From: DASPFV01 sp035620975 | GTDB lineage: Bacteria; Acidobacteriota; Vicinamibacteria; Vicinamibacterales; 2-12-FULL-66-21 | NCBI GenBank assembly: GCA_035620975.1 | Contig: DASPFV010000028.1 | Location: 1-64,000 of the forward strand | Direction: 5' to 3' | Length of the DNA stretch: 64,000 bases | In this document: piece by piece, positions 24,323 to 33,215 of the stretch | Layout: each line of letters begins with the position of its first letter | Numbering within the stretch: the stretch's first letter is position 1 | Notes under the pieces: generated by a model | The model's database searches: none | Told to the model about the DNA's origin: nothing | Seen by the model: the letters and a program-made list of their open reading frames with translations, nothing else | Made by a program: the position numbers and the translations under genes

Positions 24323-27070
24323 TCAGGTGCGCGCGAGCTGTCGCAGCACGTACGGCAGGATTCCCCCGTGCCGGAACGCGACGAGCTCCTCCGGCGTGTC
24401 GATCCGGACGGTCGTGATGAACTCCCTGACGGCGCCGTCGTCTCCGCGGGCCCGCACCGCCAGGGTCGCCCGCGGGCGCAGCGCGTCGCCCAGCCCAGCA
24501 ATCTCGCAGGTCTCGCGCCCCGTGAGCATCAGCGTGGCGGCGTTCTCGTTCTCCTCGAACTGCAGCGGCAGCACACCCATGTTGACCAGGTTGCTGCGGT
24601 GGATGCGCTCGAAGCTCTCCGCGATCACGGCGCGGACGCCCAGCAGCATGGTGCCCTTCGCCGCCCAGTCCCGCGATGACCCGGACCCGTACTCCTTTCC
24701 CGCGATCACGATGAGGGGCACGCCGCGGTCCCGGTATGCCATCGACGCATCGTAGATCGTCATGACCTCGTTGTCGGGGAGAAGAACGGTCCAGCCCCCT
24801 TCGGTCCCGGGCGCGAGCTGATTCCGGAGGCGGATGTTCGCGAAGGTCCCGCGCATCATCACCTCGTGGTTCCCGCGCCGCGCGCCGTAGGAGTTGAACT
24901 CGGCCGGCTTGACCCCTCTGGCGATCAGATATTTCCCCGCCGGGCTGTCCGCCGGGATCGACCCTGCGGGCGAGATGTGATCGGTCGTGACGCTGTCGCC
25001 CAGCAGGGCGAGCACCCGCGCGCCGCGGATGTCCGCCAGCGGCGCAGGCTCGCGGGTCAACTCCTCGAAGAAGGGGGGATTGCGGATGTAGGTCGAATCG
25101 TCCGACCACTCGAACCGCTCGCCCGGCAACACCGTCAGCGAGCGCCACCGCTCGTCCCCCTCGAAGACGTGGGAGTACTTCTCGCGGAACATCTCGGTGC
25201 TGACGGCGCGGAGCATCGTCTCCTGGATCTCGCGCTCGGTCGGCCAGATGTCCTTCAGGTAGACGGGCAGGCCGCTCGCGTCGCGTCCCAGCGGCTCCGT
25301 CGTGAGATCGATCTGCATGCGGCCGGCCAGCGCGTACGCGACGACGAGCGGCGGCGACGCGAGGTAGTTGGCGCGCACCTGCGACTGGATCCGCCCCTCG
25401 AAGTTGCGGTTCCCGCTCAGCACCGAAGCCACGATGAGATTGCGATCCTTCACGAGCCGCGAGACGGGCTCCGGCAGCGGACCGCTGTTGCCGATGCACG
25501 TCGTGCATCCGTAGCCCACGATGTTGAACCCCAGCTCGGCGAGGTATTCGAGCAGCCCGGCCGCCTTGTAGTACTCAGTGACGATGAGCGAGCCGGGCGC
25601 GAGGCTCGTCTTCACCCACGGCTTCACCCTCAACCCGCGTTTCACTGCGTTCCGCGCCAGCAGCCCTGCTCCAATCATCACGCTCGGATTGGACGTGTTG
25701 GTGCAGCTCGTGATGGCGGCAACCACGACGGCGCCGTGGTCGAGCCCCTCGAAGCCCGGGGGAACAGACTCGGAGACCGCCACCGCGACCGGCGCCCGGC
25801 CGGCCGCGGCGGCCGGCCCGGCGGATTCCGAAGGGCCCGCAGAACGGGCCTTGCGCTCCGTCAGCATGACCTCGAGCGCCTGCTCGAACTTCTGTCGCGC
25901 CTGCCGCAGCGCGACCCGATCCTGCGGCCGCTTCGGGCCGGCCAGGCTCGGCTCCACGGTCGACAGATCGAGCTCGATGGTGCTCGTGTAGATCGGCTCC
26001 GGAGAGCTGGCGCTCCGGAAGAGGCCCTGCTCCTTCGCATACGCCTCGACGAGCCGGACGGTCGCTTCGTCGCGGCTCGTCAGTCGCAGGTAGTCGAGCG
26101 TCATCTCGTCGATCGGGCAGATCGCGATCGTCGCGCCGTACTCCGGCGACATGTTGCCGAGCGTGGCCCGATCGGCGATCGTGAGGAACTCGAGGCCCGG
26201 GCCGAAGAACTCCACGAACTTGCCGACGACGCCCAGCTTCCGGAGCCGCTCCGTGATCGTCAGCACCAGATCCGTGGCGGTCGCCCCTTCCGGCAGCCGC
26301 TCGACGAGCCGGAACCCGATGACTTCCGGAATCAGCATCGAGATCGGCTGGCCCAGCATCGCCGCCTCCGCCTCGATGCCGCCTACCCCCCAGCCGACCA
26401 CGCCGAGGCCGTTGACCATCGTCGTGTGCGAATCGGTGCCCACCAGCGTGTCCGGATAGGCCAGGGTGTGCCCGTCGACCTCGTCCCTGAACACCACCCG
26501 GGCGAGGTACTCCAGGTTCACCTGGTGGACGATGCCCGTGTCGGGCGGGACGACGCGGAAGTTCCGGAAGGCCTGCTGGCCCCAGCGCAGGAAGGTGTAG
26601 CGCTCGCGGTTGCGGGCGAATTCGAGCGCGGCGTTCAGGTCGGCCGCGTTGCGCTCGACGTAGTGATCGACCTGGACGGAATGATCGATGACGAGCTCCA
26701 CCGGCTGCAGCGGATTGACTTTCCGGGGGTCGCCTCCGAGCTTGACAATGCCGTCGCGCATCGCCGCGAGATCGACGACGGCCGGCACGCCGGTGAAGTC
26801 CTGCAGCAGGACCCGCGCGGGCGTGAAGGCAATCTCGCGCTGGGCCTTCGACGTCACGTCCCAGCGGGCCAGCGCCTGGATGTCATCGGCCTCGACGAAT
26901 CGTCCGTCCTCGCGGCGCAGCAGGTTCTCGAGCAGGATCTTGAGCGAATACGGCAGCCGCGCGATACCGCCGTAGCCGTCCCGCTCCAGCGCCGGGAGGC
27001 TGAACATGTGAAGGGTGTCGCCGCCGACGGTCAGCGACGTGCGCGTGTTGAAGGAGTTGCTCGAAGCCAT
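24323..27070 (-). CDS. acnA: Aconitate hydratase A
   Basis: A 915-aa enzyme of the TCA cycle, full length for AcnA/IRP1. Cluster cysteines are in SCTNTSNP (Cys456) and GCTTCIGNSGPL (Cys522, Cys525). The catalytic Ser/Arg region (GKEYGSGSSRDWAAKG) is in the C-terminal swivel domain, with GSIPADSPAGKYL before it. The N-terminus LPYSLKILLENLLRREDG is typical. It heads the acnA-queG-udgX-yqgE run. It is distinct from the domain-swapped hydratase at 5.5 kb. Confidence 0.96.
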   Translation of the reverse strand: MASSNSFNTRTSLTVGGDTLHMFSLPALERDGYGGIARLPYSLKILLENLLRREDGRFVEADDIQALARWDVTSKAQREIAFTPARVLLQDFTGVPAVVDLAAMRDGIVKLGGDPRKVNPLQPVELVIDHSVQVDHYVERNAADLNAALEFARNRERYTFLRWGQQAFRNFRVVPPDTGIVHQVNLEYLARVVFRDEVDGHTLAYPDTLVGTDSHTTMVNGLGVVGWGVGGIEAEAAMLGQPISMLIPEVIGFRLVERLPEGATATDLVLTITERLRKLGVVGKFVEFFGPGLEFLTIADRATLGNMSPEYGATIAICPIDEMTLDYLRLTSRDEATVRLVEAYAKEQGLFRSASSPEPIYTSTIELDLSTVEPSLAGPKRPQDRVALRQARQKFEQALEVMLTERKARSAGPSESAGPAAAAGRAPVAVAVSESVPPGFEGLDHGAVVVAAITSCTNTSNPSVMIGAGLLARNAVKRGLRVKPWVKTSLAPGSLIVTEYYKAAGLLEYLAELGFNIVGYGCTTCIGNSGPLPEPVSRLVKDRNLIVASVLSGNRNFEGRIQSQVRANYLASPPLVVAYALAGRMQIDLTTEPLGRDASGLPVYLKDIWPTEREIQETMLRAVSTEMFREKYSHVFEGDERWRSLTVLPGERFEWSDDSTYIRNPPFFEELTREPAPLADIRGARVLALLGDSVTTDHISPAGSIPADSPAGKYLIARGVKPAEFNSYGARRGNHEVMMRGTFANIRLRNQLAPGTEGGWTVLLPDNEVMTIYDASMAYRDRGVPLIVIAGKEYGSGSSRDWAAKGTMLLGVRAVIAESFERIHRSNLVNMGVLPLQFEENENAATLMLTGRETCEIAGLGDALRPRATLAVRARGDDGAVREFITTVRIDTPEELVAFRHGGILPYVLRQLART

Positions 27071-27161
27071 CCGCTAATGATCTCCGATCGCGAGGCCGGG
27101 GTTCAACACCGGACGCTCGCGGCAGCCGCCGGGGGGCAAGGTGTGGCTGAGAAGGCGCCGC

Positions 27162-28709
27162 TCACCGCGGCGCAAGGCCGAGTCGGCCGGCGAACTCCCG
27201 CGCCACGTCGGCCGCGTCCCGGCGCGCCGCGTCGACGGCGTGGTTCATCCGCCGCATCTCGGCGATGGAGATGCGGCCGCTGAGCGAGTCGAGGACGGGC
27301 TTGAGCCGGGGGTGCGCCAGCAGGGCGCTGCGGCGTGCCACGATCGTCGCATCGTACGGCGGGAAATAGTGCCGATCGTCGACGAGCATCGTGAGGTCGT
27401 AGGCGTCGATCAGGCCGCTCGTCGCGTCGCCGGCGGCGAGGTCGATCTGCTTCTGTGCCAGCGCCCGATAGACGAGCGAGAGATCCATGGCGCGCGGCGG
27501 CGCCGCCAGGCGGAGCCCGTAGGTCCGCGCGAGTCCAGGGTAGCCGTCCGCCCGCTGCAGGAACTCGTAACCGAAGCCCGCCCGCCACTGCCCGGCGTGC
27601 GGAACAACGTCCGAGATCGTGCGAAGGTGCAGACGGCGCGCGTCCTCGCCACGCACCAGGATGGCGAAGGTGTTCTCGAATCCCAGCGGCGCGAGCACCG
27701 CGAGCCCCGCGTCGCCATAGGCGCGACGGACCGATTCGAGCACCCGGCGGGAATCCGTCTCCGGCGCCTGCTTCAGGACGGCCGTGTAGGCGGTGCCCGA
27801 ATACTCCACGTAGACGTCGATCTCCCCCGCGCGCAGCGCGCGATCCGCGATGAACGTGCCGCCGAGGTTGAGCCGGCGCTCGACCCGAAGCCCCGCCGAT
27901 TCGACCGCCTGCGCCACGATCTCCCCGAGGATGATCTGCTCGGTGAAGTTCTTCGAGCCGACGCGGACGACGGACGGCCGGATCGCCGCGATCGCCGCGG
28001 CGGCGGCTGCGAGAATGGCGACCAGCGCGACCGCGGCGACCACCACCCGCCGGTCCGGCACGGCCGCCCGTCCGGTGAGCACCAGCCGCACGTGCCGCTC
28101 GACGAGCGTCAGGCCGCCGTCGATCGCCAGCGCGAGGACGGCGGAGGGAATCGCGCCCGCGAGGATCATCGTCGAGTCCACCATCGCGAGCCCGCGGAAG
28201 ATGTACTCGCCGAGCCCGCCGGCGCCCACCGCCGCTGCAATCGTCGCGGTCCCCACGCCGACGACCGCGGCCACGCGGATTCCGGCGACGATCGCGGGCA
28301 GCGCGAGCGGCAGCTCCACCTGCCGCAGGACCTGCACGGGCGTCATGCCCAGCGCGGTGCCCGCCTCGACGAGCGCGGGGTCCACCGACCGGATGCCTGC
28401 CACCGTCGTCCGCAGCACCGGCAGGAGCGCGTACACGATGAGCACGGTGATCGCGACCCGCGCGCCGAGACCGCCGATCAGCGGCAGCGGCAGCAGGAAG
28501 CCGAACATGGCGAGGCTCGGCACCGTCTGCGCGACGTTGGCGAGCCACACAGACGGCGCGCCGAGCCGCGGCCGACGCGCGGCCAGCACCCCGAGCGGAA
28601 CGCCGGCGGCAATCGCCGCGGCGGTCGACACGGACACGAGGAACAGATGCTGCACGAGGAGCGCGCCGAACTCCGCGGCGTGCCCGTGCCAGAACTCCAG
28701 GAGCCTCAC
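27162..28709 (-). CDS. OpuC-type ABC permease fused to its substrate-binding domain
   Basis: A 515-aa fusion. Residues about 1-210 are a permease (six helices; EAGTALGMTPVQVLRQVELPLALP is the coupling motif). After a linking helix (VVVAAVALVAILAAAAAAI), residues about 240-515 are an OpuAC/ProX-type binding domain starting VRVGSKNFTEQIILGEI, with YVEYSGTAYTAVL. Members import glycine betaine, choline or similar osmoprotectants. GTG 28709 is chosen because it overlaps the ATPase stop as GTGA; in-frame codons further upstream lie inside the ATPase gene. Confidence 0.88.
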   Translation of the reverse strand: MRLLEFWHGHAAEFGALLVQHLFLVSVSTAAAIAAGVPLGVLAARRPRLGAPSVWLANVAQTVPSLAMFGFLLPLPLIGGLGARVAITVLIVYALLPVLRTTVAGIRSVDPALVEAGTALGMTPVQVLRQVELPLALPAIVAGIRVAAVVGVGTATIAAAVGAGGLGEYIFRGLAMVDSTMILAGAIPSAVLALAIDGGLTLVERHVRLVLTGRAAVPDRRVVVAAVALVAILAAAAAAIAAIRPSVVRVGSKNFTEQIILGEIVAQAVESAGLRVERRLNLGGTFIADRALRAGEIDVYVEYSGTAYTAVLKQAPETDSRRVLESVRRAYGDAGLAVLAPLGFENTFAILVRGEDARRLHLRTISDVVPHAGQWRAGFGYEFLQRADGYPGLARTYGLRLAAPPRAMDLSLVYRALAQKQIDLAAGDATSGLIDAYDLTMLVDDRHYFPPYDATIVARRSALLAHPRLKPVLDSLSGRISIAEMRRMNHAVDAARRDAADVAREFAGRLGLAPR

Positions 28710-29494
28710 CGCGAGGCTCCGAGGGCGGCGGTTGCATCGCGCAGAGGCTGCAGCAGCGCCCTGACGTGCGGGTCGGAGTGCGCTGCAATCCGATCCGGCG
28801 CATCGCACGCGATCAGGCGGCCTTCCGCGAGCACGCCGACGCGCGTGCCGAGCGTGAGCGCCTCGCCCATGTCATGGGTGACCAGCAGGACGGCTTTGCG
28901 CAGGCGGGCCTGAATCCGGCGGAACTCGCCCTGGATTTCGCCGCGCGTAATCGGATCGAGCGCTCCGAACGGCTCGTCCATGAGGAGAATTGGAGGATCC
29001 CCCGCCAGCGCGCGCGCCACGCCGACCCGCTGGCGCTGCCCGCCAGAGAGCTCGGCGGGGGTGCGGGCCGCAAACGTCCCCGGCGGAAGCCCCACCAGAT
29101 CGAGCAGGTCGTCGGTCCGCCGTGCGATGCGCGTCGGATCCCAGTTGAGCAGTCTCGGCACGATCCCCACGTTCTGGCCGATCGTCAGGTGGGGGAAGAG
29201 GGCGACCTCCTGGAGCACGTACCCGAGCCGTCGCCGCAGATCGTAGGGATTCCACTCGTCGACGGACTTCCCGTGGATCCGCACGGACCCGCTATCCGGC
29301 CTCAGAAGCCCGTTGATGACCTTCAGGAGCGAGCTCTTGCCCGTTCCGCTGCGGCCGACGAGCGCGACCGTTTCCCCGCTGCGAATCTCCAGGTCGACGC
29401 CGTCGAGCACCGGCACGCCACCCCGCCTCAGGCACACACCCCTCAGCTCGATCTCCACCCCGTCCGTCACAGCCGGACTGTATCCCATGGGCAT
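28706..29494 (-). CDS. OpuC-type ABC transporter ATP-binding protein
   Basis: A 262-aa ATPase. Walker A is GRSGTGKSS, the signature LSGGQRQR, Walker B ILLMDEPFGALD, and the switch His VTHDMGE. It lacks the C-terminal CBS domains of full-length OpuCA, so osmotic gating by CBS is unlikely. It is coupled to the fused permease by a GTGA overlap. The N-terminus is uncertain: besides ATG 29494, an in-frame GTG (VTDGVEIEL) lies 6 nt after a TACAGT. Confidence 0.92.
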   Translation of the reverse strand: MPMGYSPAVTDGVEIELRGVCLRRGGVPVLDGVDLEIRSGETVALVGRSGTGKSSLLKVINGLLRPDSGSVRIHGKSVDEWNPYDLRRRLGYVLQEVALFPHLTIGQNVGIVPRLLNWDPTRIARRTDDLLDLVGLPPGTFAARTPAELSGGQRQRVGVARALAGDPPILLMDEPFGALDPITRGEIQGEFRRIQARLRKAVLLVTHDMGEALTLGTRVGVLAEGRLIACDAPDRIAAHSDPHVRALLQPLRDATAALGASR

Positions 29495-29527
29495 TCACTT
29501 TGCCACGGACCACGGCGGAGGTCGGCA

Positions 29528-29761
29528 ATGGCATCGAACGAGAAGCGTGAGCAGCAGGAGTGGTCGTCGGATCCCGACACCGTCGAGCGGCGCGACCGCG
29601 AGGGGGCGTCAGGCGGCGAGCAGACCGGGCAGGAGAGCGCCGGCATCACGAACCGGCCGCTCGACGAGGAAGAAGGCAACCAGGACGCCGTCCCGCCGAG
29701 GGGCGAGCGCCGCGAGGGAGCGCACGCCGGGCACGGCGATCGCGATCGGACCGGCGGCTGA
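29528..29761 (+). CDS. Small disordered hydrophilic protein of unknown function
   Basis: A 77-aa protein almost lacking hydrophobic residues and rich in Glu, Asp, Gly, Arg and Gln; it should be intrinsically disordered. GGAGG 7 nt before the ATG supports that it is translated. It is divergent from the ABC ATPase gene (33 bp between starts). Hydrophilic proteins of this kind are often stress-linked, but I see no domain here. Confidence 0.5.
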   Translation: MASNEKREQQEWSSDPDTVERRDREGASGGEQTGQESAGITNRPLDEEEGNQDAVPPRGERREGAHAGHGDRDRTGG

Positions 29762-29787
29762 CCCTGCCCCCGAACGGTGAGACGAGC

Positions 29788-30492
29788 TCAGAACGCGAAG
29801 ACGATCGACGCGCCCGCAGTGGGTACTGGTCTGAGCTCTTCCTCGAAGTCGAAGCCGCCGTCCCTGAACGAGACGCCGGCATCGCCCCGCACGCCCACTC
29901 TGCGGGACGCGCCGAACCAGTACTTGAGTCCTCCGCCCACGTGGTAGGTCGTGCCCGTCTCCACGAGCTCGTCCCCTTCGTGGAGCTCACGGAGATATCC
30001 GGCGCCGCCCGTGAGGAACGGCACGCCGCGGCCGCCTGCGAAGGCGAGCGGAAGGATGTGCCACACGGCCGAACCCTCGACGACGTACTGGCTCAGGGTC
30101 TCCTCGGCCGACGTATCGGGCGCATTCTCGGTATCGCCGGTCAGCCGGATTCGAAGCACGGGCCGGAGGAAGCGGAATCCGCCCTCGATCACCAGGCCGT
30201 CCGTCAGGTAGTAGCCGAGACGTGCCTGCAGGCCGGGCACGGCGGTGATGCGGCTGTCCGAGCTGAACTGCTCGAACGACCCCACAGACGTGGAGGTGGA
30301 GTTCCTCGTCAGCTCGGCGGCCCGCTCTCCGAGATCGTACCCGGCGAGATATACGACGCCGCCCCCGACCTCCCAGACGCCGCGATGCTGGCCAGCCTGC
30401 GGCGCGGGACGCGGCTGCGCGCCAGCGACCCCGGCCGTGAGCCACGAGAGCGACAGAGCGGCAGCCGCCATCAGGATCGGCCGGGGCGTCAC
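29788..30492 (-). CDS. Outer-membrane beta-barrel-like protein
   Basis: A 234-aa protein with a signal peptide ending near residue 25 (VAGAQ). The rest alternates polar and hydrophobic residues with Gly-rich turns (GGGVVYLAGYD, FLTGGAGYLRE, YHVGGGLKYWFG) and ends in Phe (SIVFAF), the usual barrel-terminal signature. It would sit in the outer membrane as a small 8- to 10-strand barrel. Its ATG overlaps the stop of the upstream matrixin gene. Function unknown. Confidence 0.75.
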   Translation of the reverse strand: MTPRPILMAAAALSLSWLTAGVAGAQPRPAPQAGQHRGVWEVGGGVVYLAGYDLGERAAELTRNSTSTSVGSFEQFSSDSRITAVPGLQARLGYYLTDGLVIEGGFRFLRPVLRIRLTGDTENAPDTSAEETLSQYVVEGSAVWHILPLAFAGGRGVPFLTGGAGYLRELHEGDELVETGTTYHVGGGLKYWFGASRRVGVRGDAGVSFRDGGFDFEEELRPVPTAGASIVFAF

Positions 30493-31487
30493 TTGGGCAT
30501 CACCCGCAGCTCGACGCCGTTCGCGTCGCCGCCACGCGGCACGGTCACCACACGATCGTGGAATCGCGCACCGAAGTCGAGGTCGACCGTCATGGAGCTG
30601 TCGAAGAAGCTCTCGACATCGCCGTCGTCCAGGGGCTCGACGCGGAGGACGTGCGGGCCCGGATCCAGGGACGCGATCACGAAGTTGCCGTCGGCGCTCT
30701 GCGTGAACCCGCCGATCAGCCTGCCGGTTCGGGGGTTGAAGGCGATGATGTGTGCGCCCTGCACGCCGCTCCCGTTCTTCGTCACCCGGCCGCTGATGCT
30801 GCCGGACGCGCGCGAGAAGGCGCTCGTGCCGTAGACGTCCGAGATTCCCGCGATGTCATCGGCCTTCAGCGCGCGATCGGAAATGTTGCCGGGCGAGAAC
30901 GCAATCGGGAACATCACGGCTTCGGCGGCAATCACGCGGCGGCCGCTCCCCACCAGCTCGGTCTCGCCGAGCGCGGAGTGCGAGAGCCCCAGCAGGTGAC
31001 CGATCTCGTGCAGGGCGATGGACTCGACGTCGTAGCGCCCCGTTACGCCGCTCTCGGCGGTAGACCAGGGGAACGACGTGTTGAAGAAGATGTCGGACTC
31101 GACGATCTCGCCGCTGACCGTATCGATGAGAAAGGTCGTGGCCGCGAGCGTCCGGTTCTGGCCCGGCCGGTCCAGATACCCGATCACGCTCATGTCATCG
31201 TCGTCGAACGGAGGCGCCGGCGTGAAGCCGACGAACTCGGACGAGGTTTGCGCCGTCTCGACCGCGTGCCAGGTGTTGAACGCGCGGTTGACGGCGCTCT
31301 GGAACTGGGCTGCCGTGACCCCGTCGACGCCGCGATTGGTCACGAAGTAGCGGATCGGAAAGTCCCGCCACCGCAGGTTCACGGTCCGGGTGCCGACGCG
31401 CGTGCCGATCTTCAGATACGCCGCGAGCGGCTCGACACAAACCCACGCAATCAGGCCAGCCAGGCTGACTGCTACCAGTCGCCTCAC
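30489..31487 (-). CDS. Secreted matrixin-type metalloprotease with carboxypeptidase-regulatory-like domain
   Basis: A 332-aa protein: signal peptide (about residues 1-23), metzincin domain with HEIGHLLGLSHS (His160, Glu161, His164, His170) followed by a Met-turn candidate (AVMFPI), then a beta-sandwich domain from about 237 (GSISGRVTKNGSGVQGAHIIAF) of the carboxypeptidase-regulatory type. All zinc ligands are present. It is probably secreted or surface-bound. It overlaps both neighbours by ATGA, forming a three-gene secreted cassette. Confidence 0.85.
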   Translation of the reverse strand: MRRLVAVSLAGLIAWVCVEPLAAYLKIGTRVGTRTVNLRWRDFPIRYFVTNRGVDGVTAAQFQSAVNRAFNTWHAVETAQTSSEFVGFTPAPPFDDDDMSVIGYLDRPGQNRTLAATTFLIDTVSGEIVESDIFFNTSFPWSTAESGVTGRYDVESIALHEIGHLLGLSHSALGETELVGSGRRVIAAEAVMFPIAFSPGNISDRALKADDIAGISDVYGTSAFSRASGSISGRVTKNGSGVQGAHIIAFNPRTGRLIGGFTQSADGNFVIASLDPGPHVLRVEPLDDGDVESFFDSSMTVDLDFGARFHDRVVTVPRGGDANGVELRVMPK

Positions 31488-32056
31488 TGCCGGACCGCCT
31501 GCGCCTGCGCGACGAGCGTCCGGACCTGCGTCCCGAACTCCTCCAGCGCGAGCGCCCGCCGCGCTGCACTCCCGCGCGTCACCCGTTCAGGCCCATCACT
31601 GGTCGAGAGGAGCACGGGCGAGACGACCATCCTCCGTCCGCTCACGGGATCCGGACGCACCCGGAAGACGCCCTGGTTGAGACCGAAAATCTGAAACGGT
31701 GCGCCGGCGCCGGCGTTCAGGAACAGCACGGCTTCGTCACCGGGACTGAACACGGGTGCGCCAATCATGATGCTGCGATAGCGCCCGAGCTCACCGCCTG
31801 GAACCTGGAAGGTGATCGTGCCGGCCGGCTGGCCGCCCTTGAGATACGACACGACGACAGCGGTGACGAGACTGTCGATCCGCCGGCGGCCTTGTGCCCA
31901 CTCGGGCCGCACGTCGGCGATCTGCACGTGTGCGATGACGTCGGATCCGGCAACCACCTCGCGGAACTCTGCCGGAAGGATGACCGTGGCGCGCACGAGG
32001 CCGGTGAAGCCGGTCAGAACGAGAAGAATCGGGACGGACGCGAGTACTCGGCGCAT
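31484..32056 (-). CDS. Secreted protein of unknown function preceding the matrixin
   Basis: A 190-aa protein with a signal peptide (about residues 1-23). The mature part is beta-rich (DVIAHVQIADVRPEWAQG, TITFQVPGGELGRYRSI, PGDEAVLFLNAG), recalling short secreted proteins next to matrixins in other genomes, though I cannot name a family. It may chaperone or anchor the protease; this is inference from the ATGA coupling. A TAGACT lies 6 nt before the ATG. Confidence 0.65.
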   Translation of the reverse strand: MRRVLASVPILLVLTGFTGLVRATVILPAEFREVVAGSDVIAHVQIADVRPEWAQGRRRIDSLVTAVVVSYLKGGQPAGTITFQVPGGELGRYRSIMIGAPVFSPGDEAVLFLNAGAGAPFQIFGLNQGVFRVRPDPVSGRRMVVSPVLLSTSDGPERVTRGSAARRALALEEFGTQVRTLVAQAQAVRQ

Positions 32057-32062
32057 TCGAGC

Positions 32063-32068
32063 AGTCTA
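32063..32068 (-). promoter_or_regulatory. -10-like hexamer (TAGACT) of the matrixin cassette
   Basis: TAGACT on the minus strand ends 6 nt before the ATG at 32056 and overlaps the lpxB stop codon. No Shine-Dalgarno is present, so a leaderless message is predicted. Confidence 0.35.
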
Positions 32069-33196
32069 TCCCAAGCGCACCCCGGCGACTTCGAGGACCG
32101 CCTTCGCCGCGCGACGGCTCGCGCCAGGCTGCCCCAGCATCCCGCGGACCGCACGCAGATCGGCGCGCATCGCTGCGGCCGCGTCCGGCCGTTCGAGCAG
32201 TTCGACGGCGTGGGCGGTCACGGCCGTCGGCGTGAACTCGTCCTGGATCAGCTCCGGCACGATGCGGCGTCCGGCGACGAGGTTCACCATCGCGAACGTA
32301 TCCACGCGGACGAACGGTCTGCCCAGCCGGTACGTGACCGGCGACAGCCTGTACACGACGACCATCGGGCACTCGTGGAGCGCGGCCTGCACGGTGACCG
32401 TGCCCGACGCGAGCAGGGCCACATCGGCCGCCGAGAGCACGGCGTCGGCGCCGTCGTCGACCTGCACGATCGCGGGGGCGCCGGCCATCTCGAGCGGCGC
32501 GAACACTTCCCGGGGCAGGTGCGGCGCCCGGGCGAGCAGGAACTGCACCCCGGGAACCCGCGCCTGCACGAGGCCGGCCGCCGCCACGAGCCCCGGCAGG
32601 ATCGCGTGCAGCTCGTTGCGGCGGCTCCCGGGCAGCAGCGCCACGACAGGCCGCGCCGGGTCCAGCCCGTGCGCCCGGAGGAACGCCGCCCGAGGCGCGG
32701 TGGGTGGCAACACGTCGAGCATGGGATGCCCGACCCACTCCACGGGAACCCCCGCGCGGCGGTAGATCGCCTCCTCGAAGGGGAAGATGACGAGGACGCG
32801 ATCCGCAATGCGCCGCATCGTCTTCATCCGGCCCGCGCGCCATGCCCACAACTGCGGGCTGATGTAGTAGACGACGGGAATCCCCAGCCGCCGCACCGCG
32901 GAGGCCAGGCGGAAGTTGAAATCGGGGAAATCGATGGCGACGAAGACGTCGGGACGGCTGGCGGCGGCCTCGGCGGCCAGGCGGCGGAGCATGGCGTAGG
33001 TCCGTGGCAGCACGCGCGCGACTTCGAGGAGCCCGGTCACTGACAGGCCGCGGAAGTCGCCGCTGAGCGAGGCACCCGCCTCGCGCAGCCGATCGCCGCC
33101 GAACCCGGTCACCTCGACGTGCGGATCGATCGCGCGCAGCTCGCGCGTCAGGGCCCCGGCATACAGGTCCCCTGACGGCTCGCCGCACGAGATCAT
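32066..33196 (-). CDS. lpxB: Lipid-A-disaccharide synthase
   Basis: A 376-aa GT-B glycosyltransferase joining UDP-diacylglucosamine and lipid X in lipid A synthesis at the inner membrane. Landmarks are ISCGEPSGDLYAGAL at the N-terminus, IDFPDFNFRLA, YYISPQLWAWR, ALLPGSRRNEL and LASGTVTVQAAL. ATG 33196 is chosen because the family starts with this segment; in-frame GTGs lie at 33199 and 33205. It follows the M16 gene by 19 bp. Confidence 0.95.
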   Translation of the reverse strand: MISCGEPSGDLYAGALTRELRAIDPHVEVTGFGGDRLREAGASLSGDFRGLSVTGLLEVARVLPRTYAMLRRLAAEAAASRPDVFVAIDFPDFNFRLASAVRRLGIPVVYYISPQLWAWRAGRMKTMRRIADRVLVIFPFEEAIYRRAGVPVEWVGHPMLDVLPPTAPRAAFLRAHGLDPARPVVALLPGSRRNELHAILPGLVAAAGLVQARVPGVQFLLARAPHLPREVFAPLEMAGAPAIVQVDDGADAVLSAADVALLASGTVTVQAALHECPMVVVYRLSPVTYRLGRPFVRVDTFAMVNLVAGRRIVPELIQDEFTPTAVTAHAVELLERPDAAAAMRADLRAVRGMLGQPGASRRAAKAVLEVAGVRLG

Positions 33197-33215
33197 CACG
33201 CGCACGGGCGGCGGC

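Noticed and set aside
24866..27283. 805-codon frame antisense to acnA
   Set aside because: It mirrors aconitase in another frame; composition is Arg/Asp/Gly-biased with no domain.
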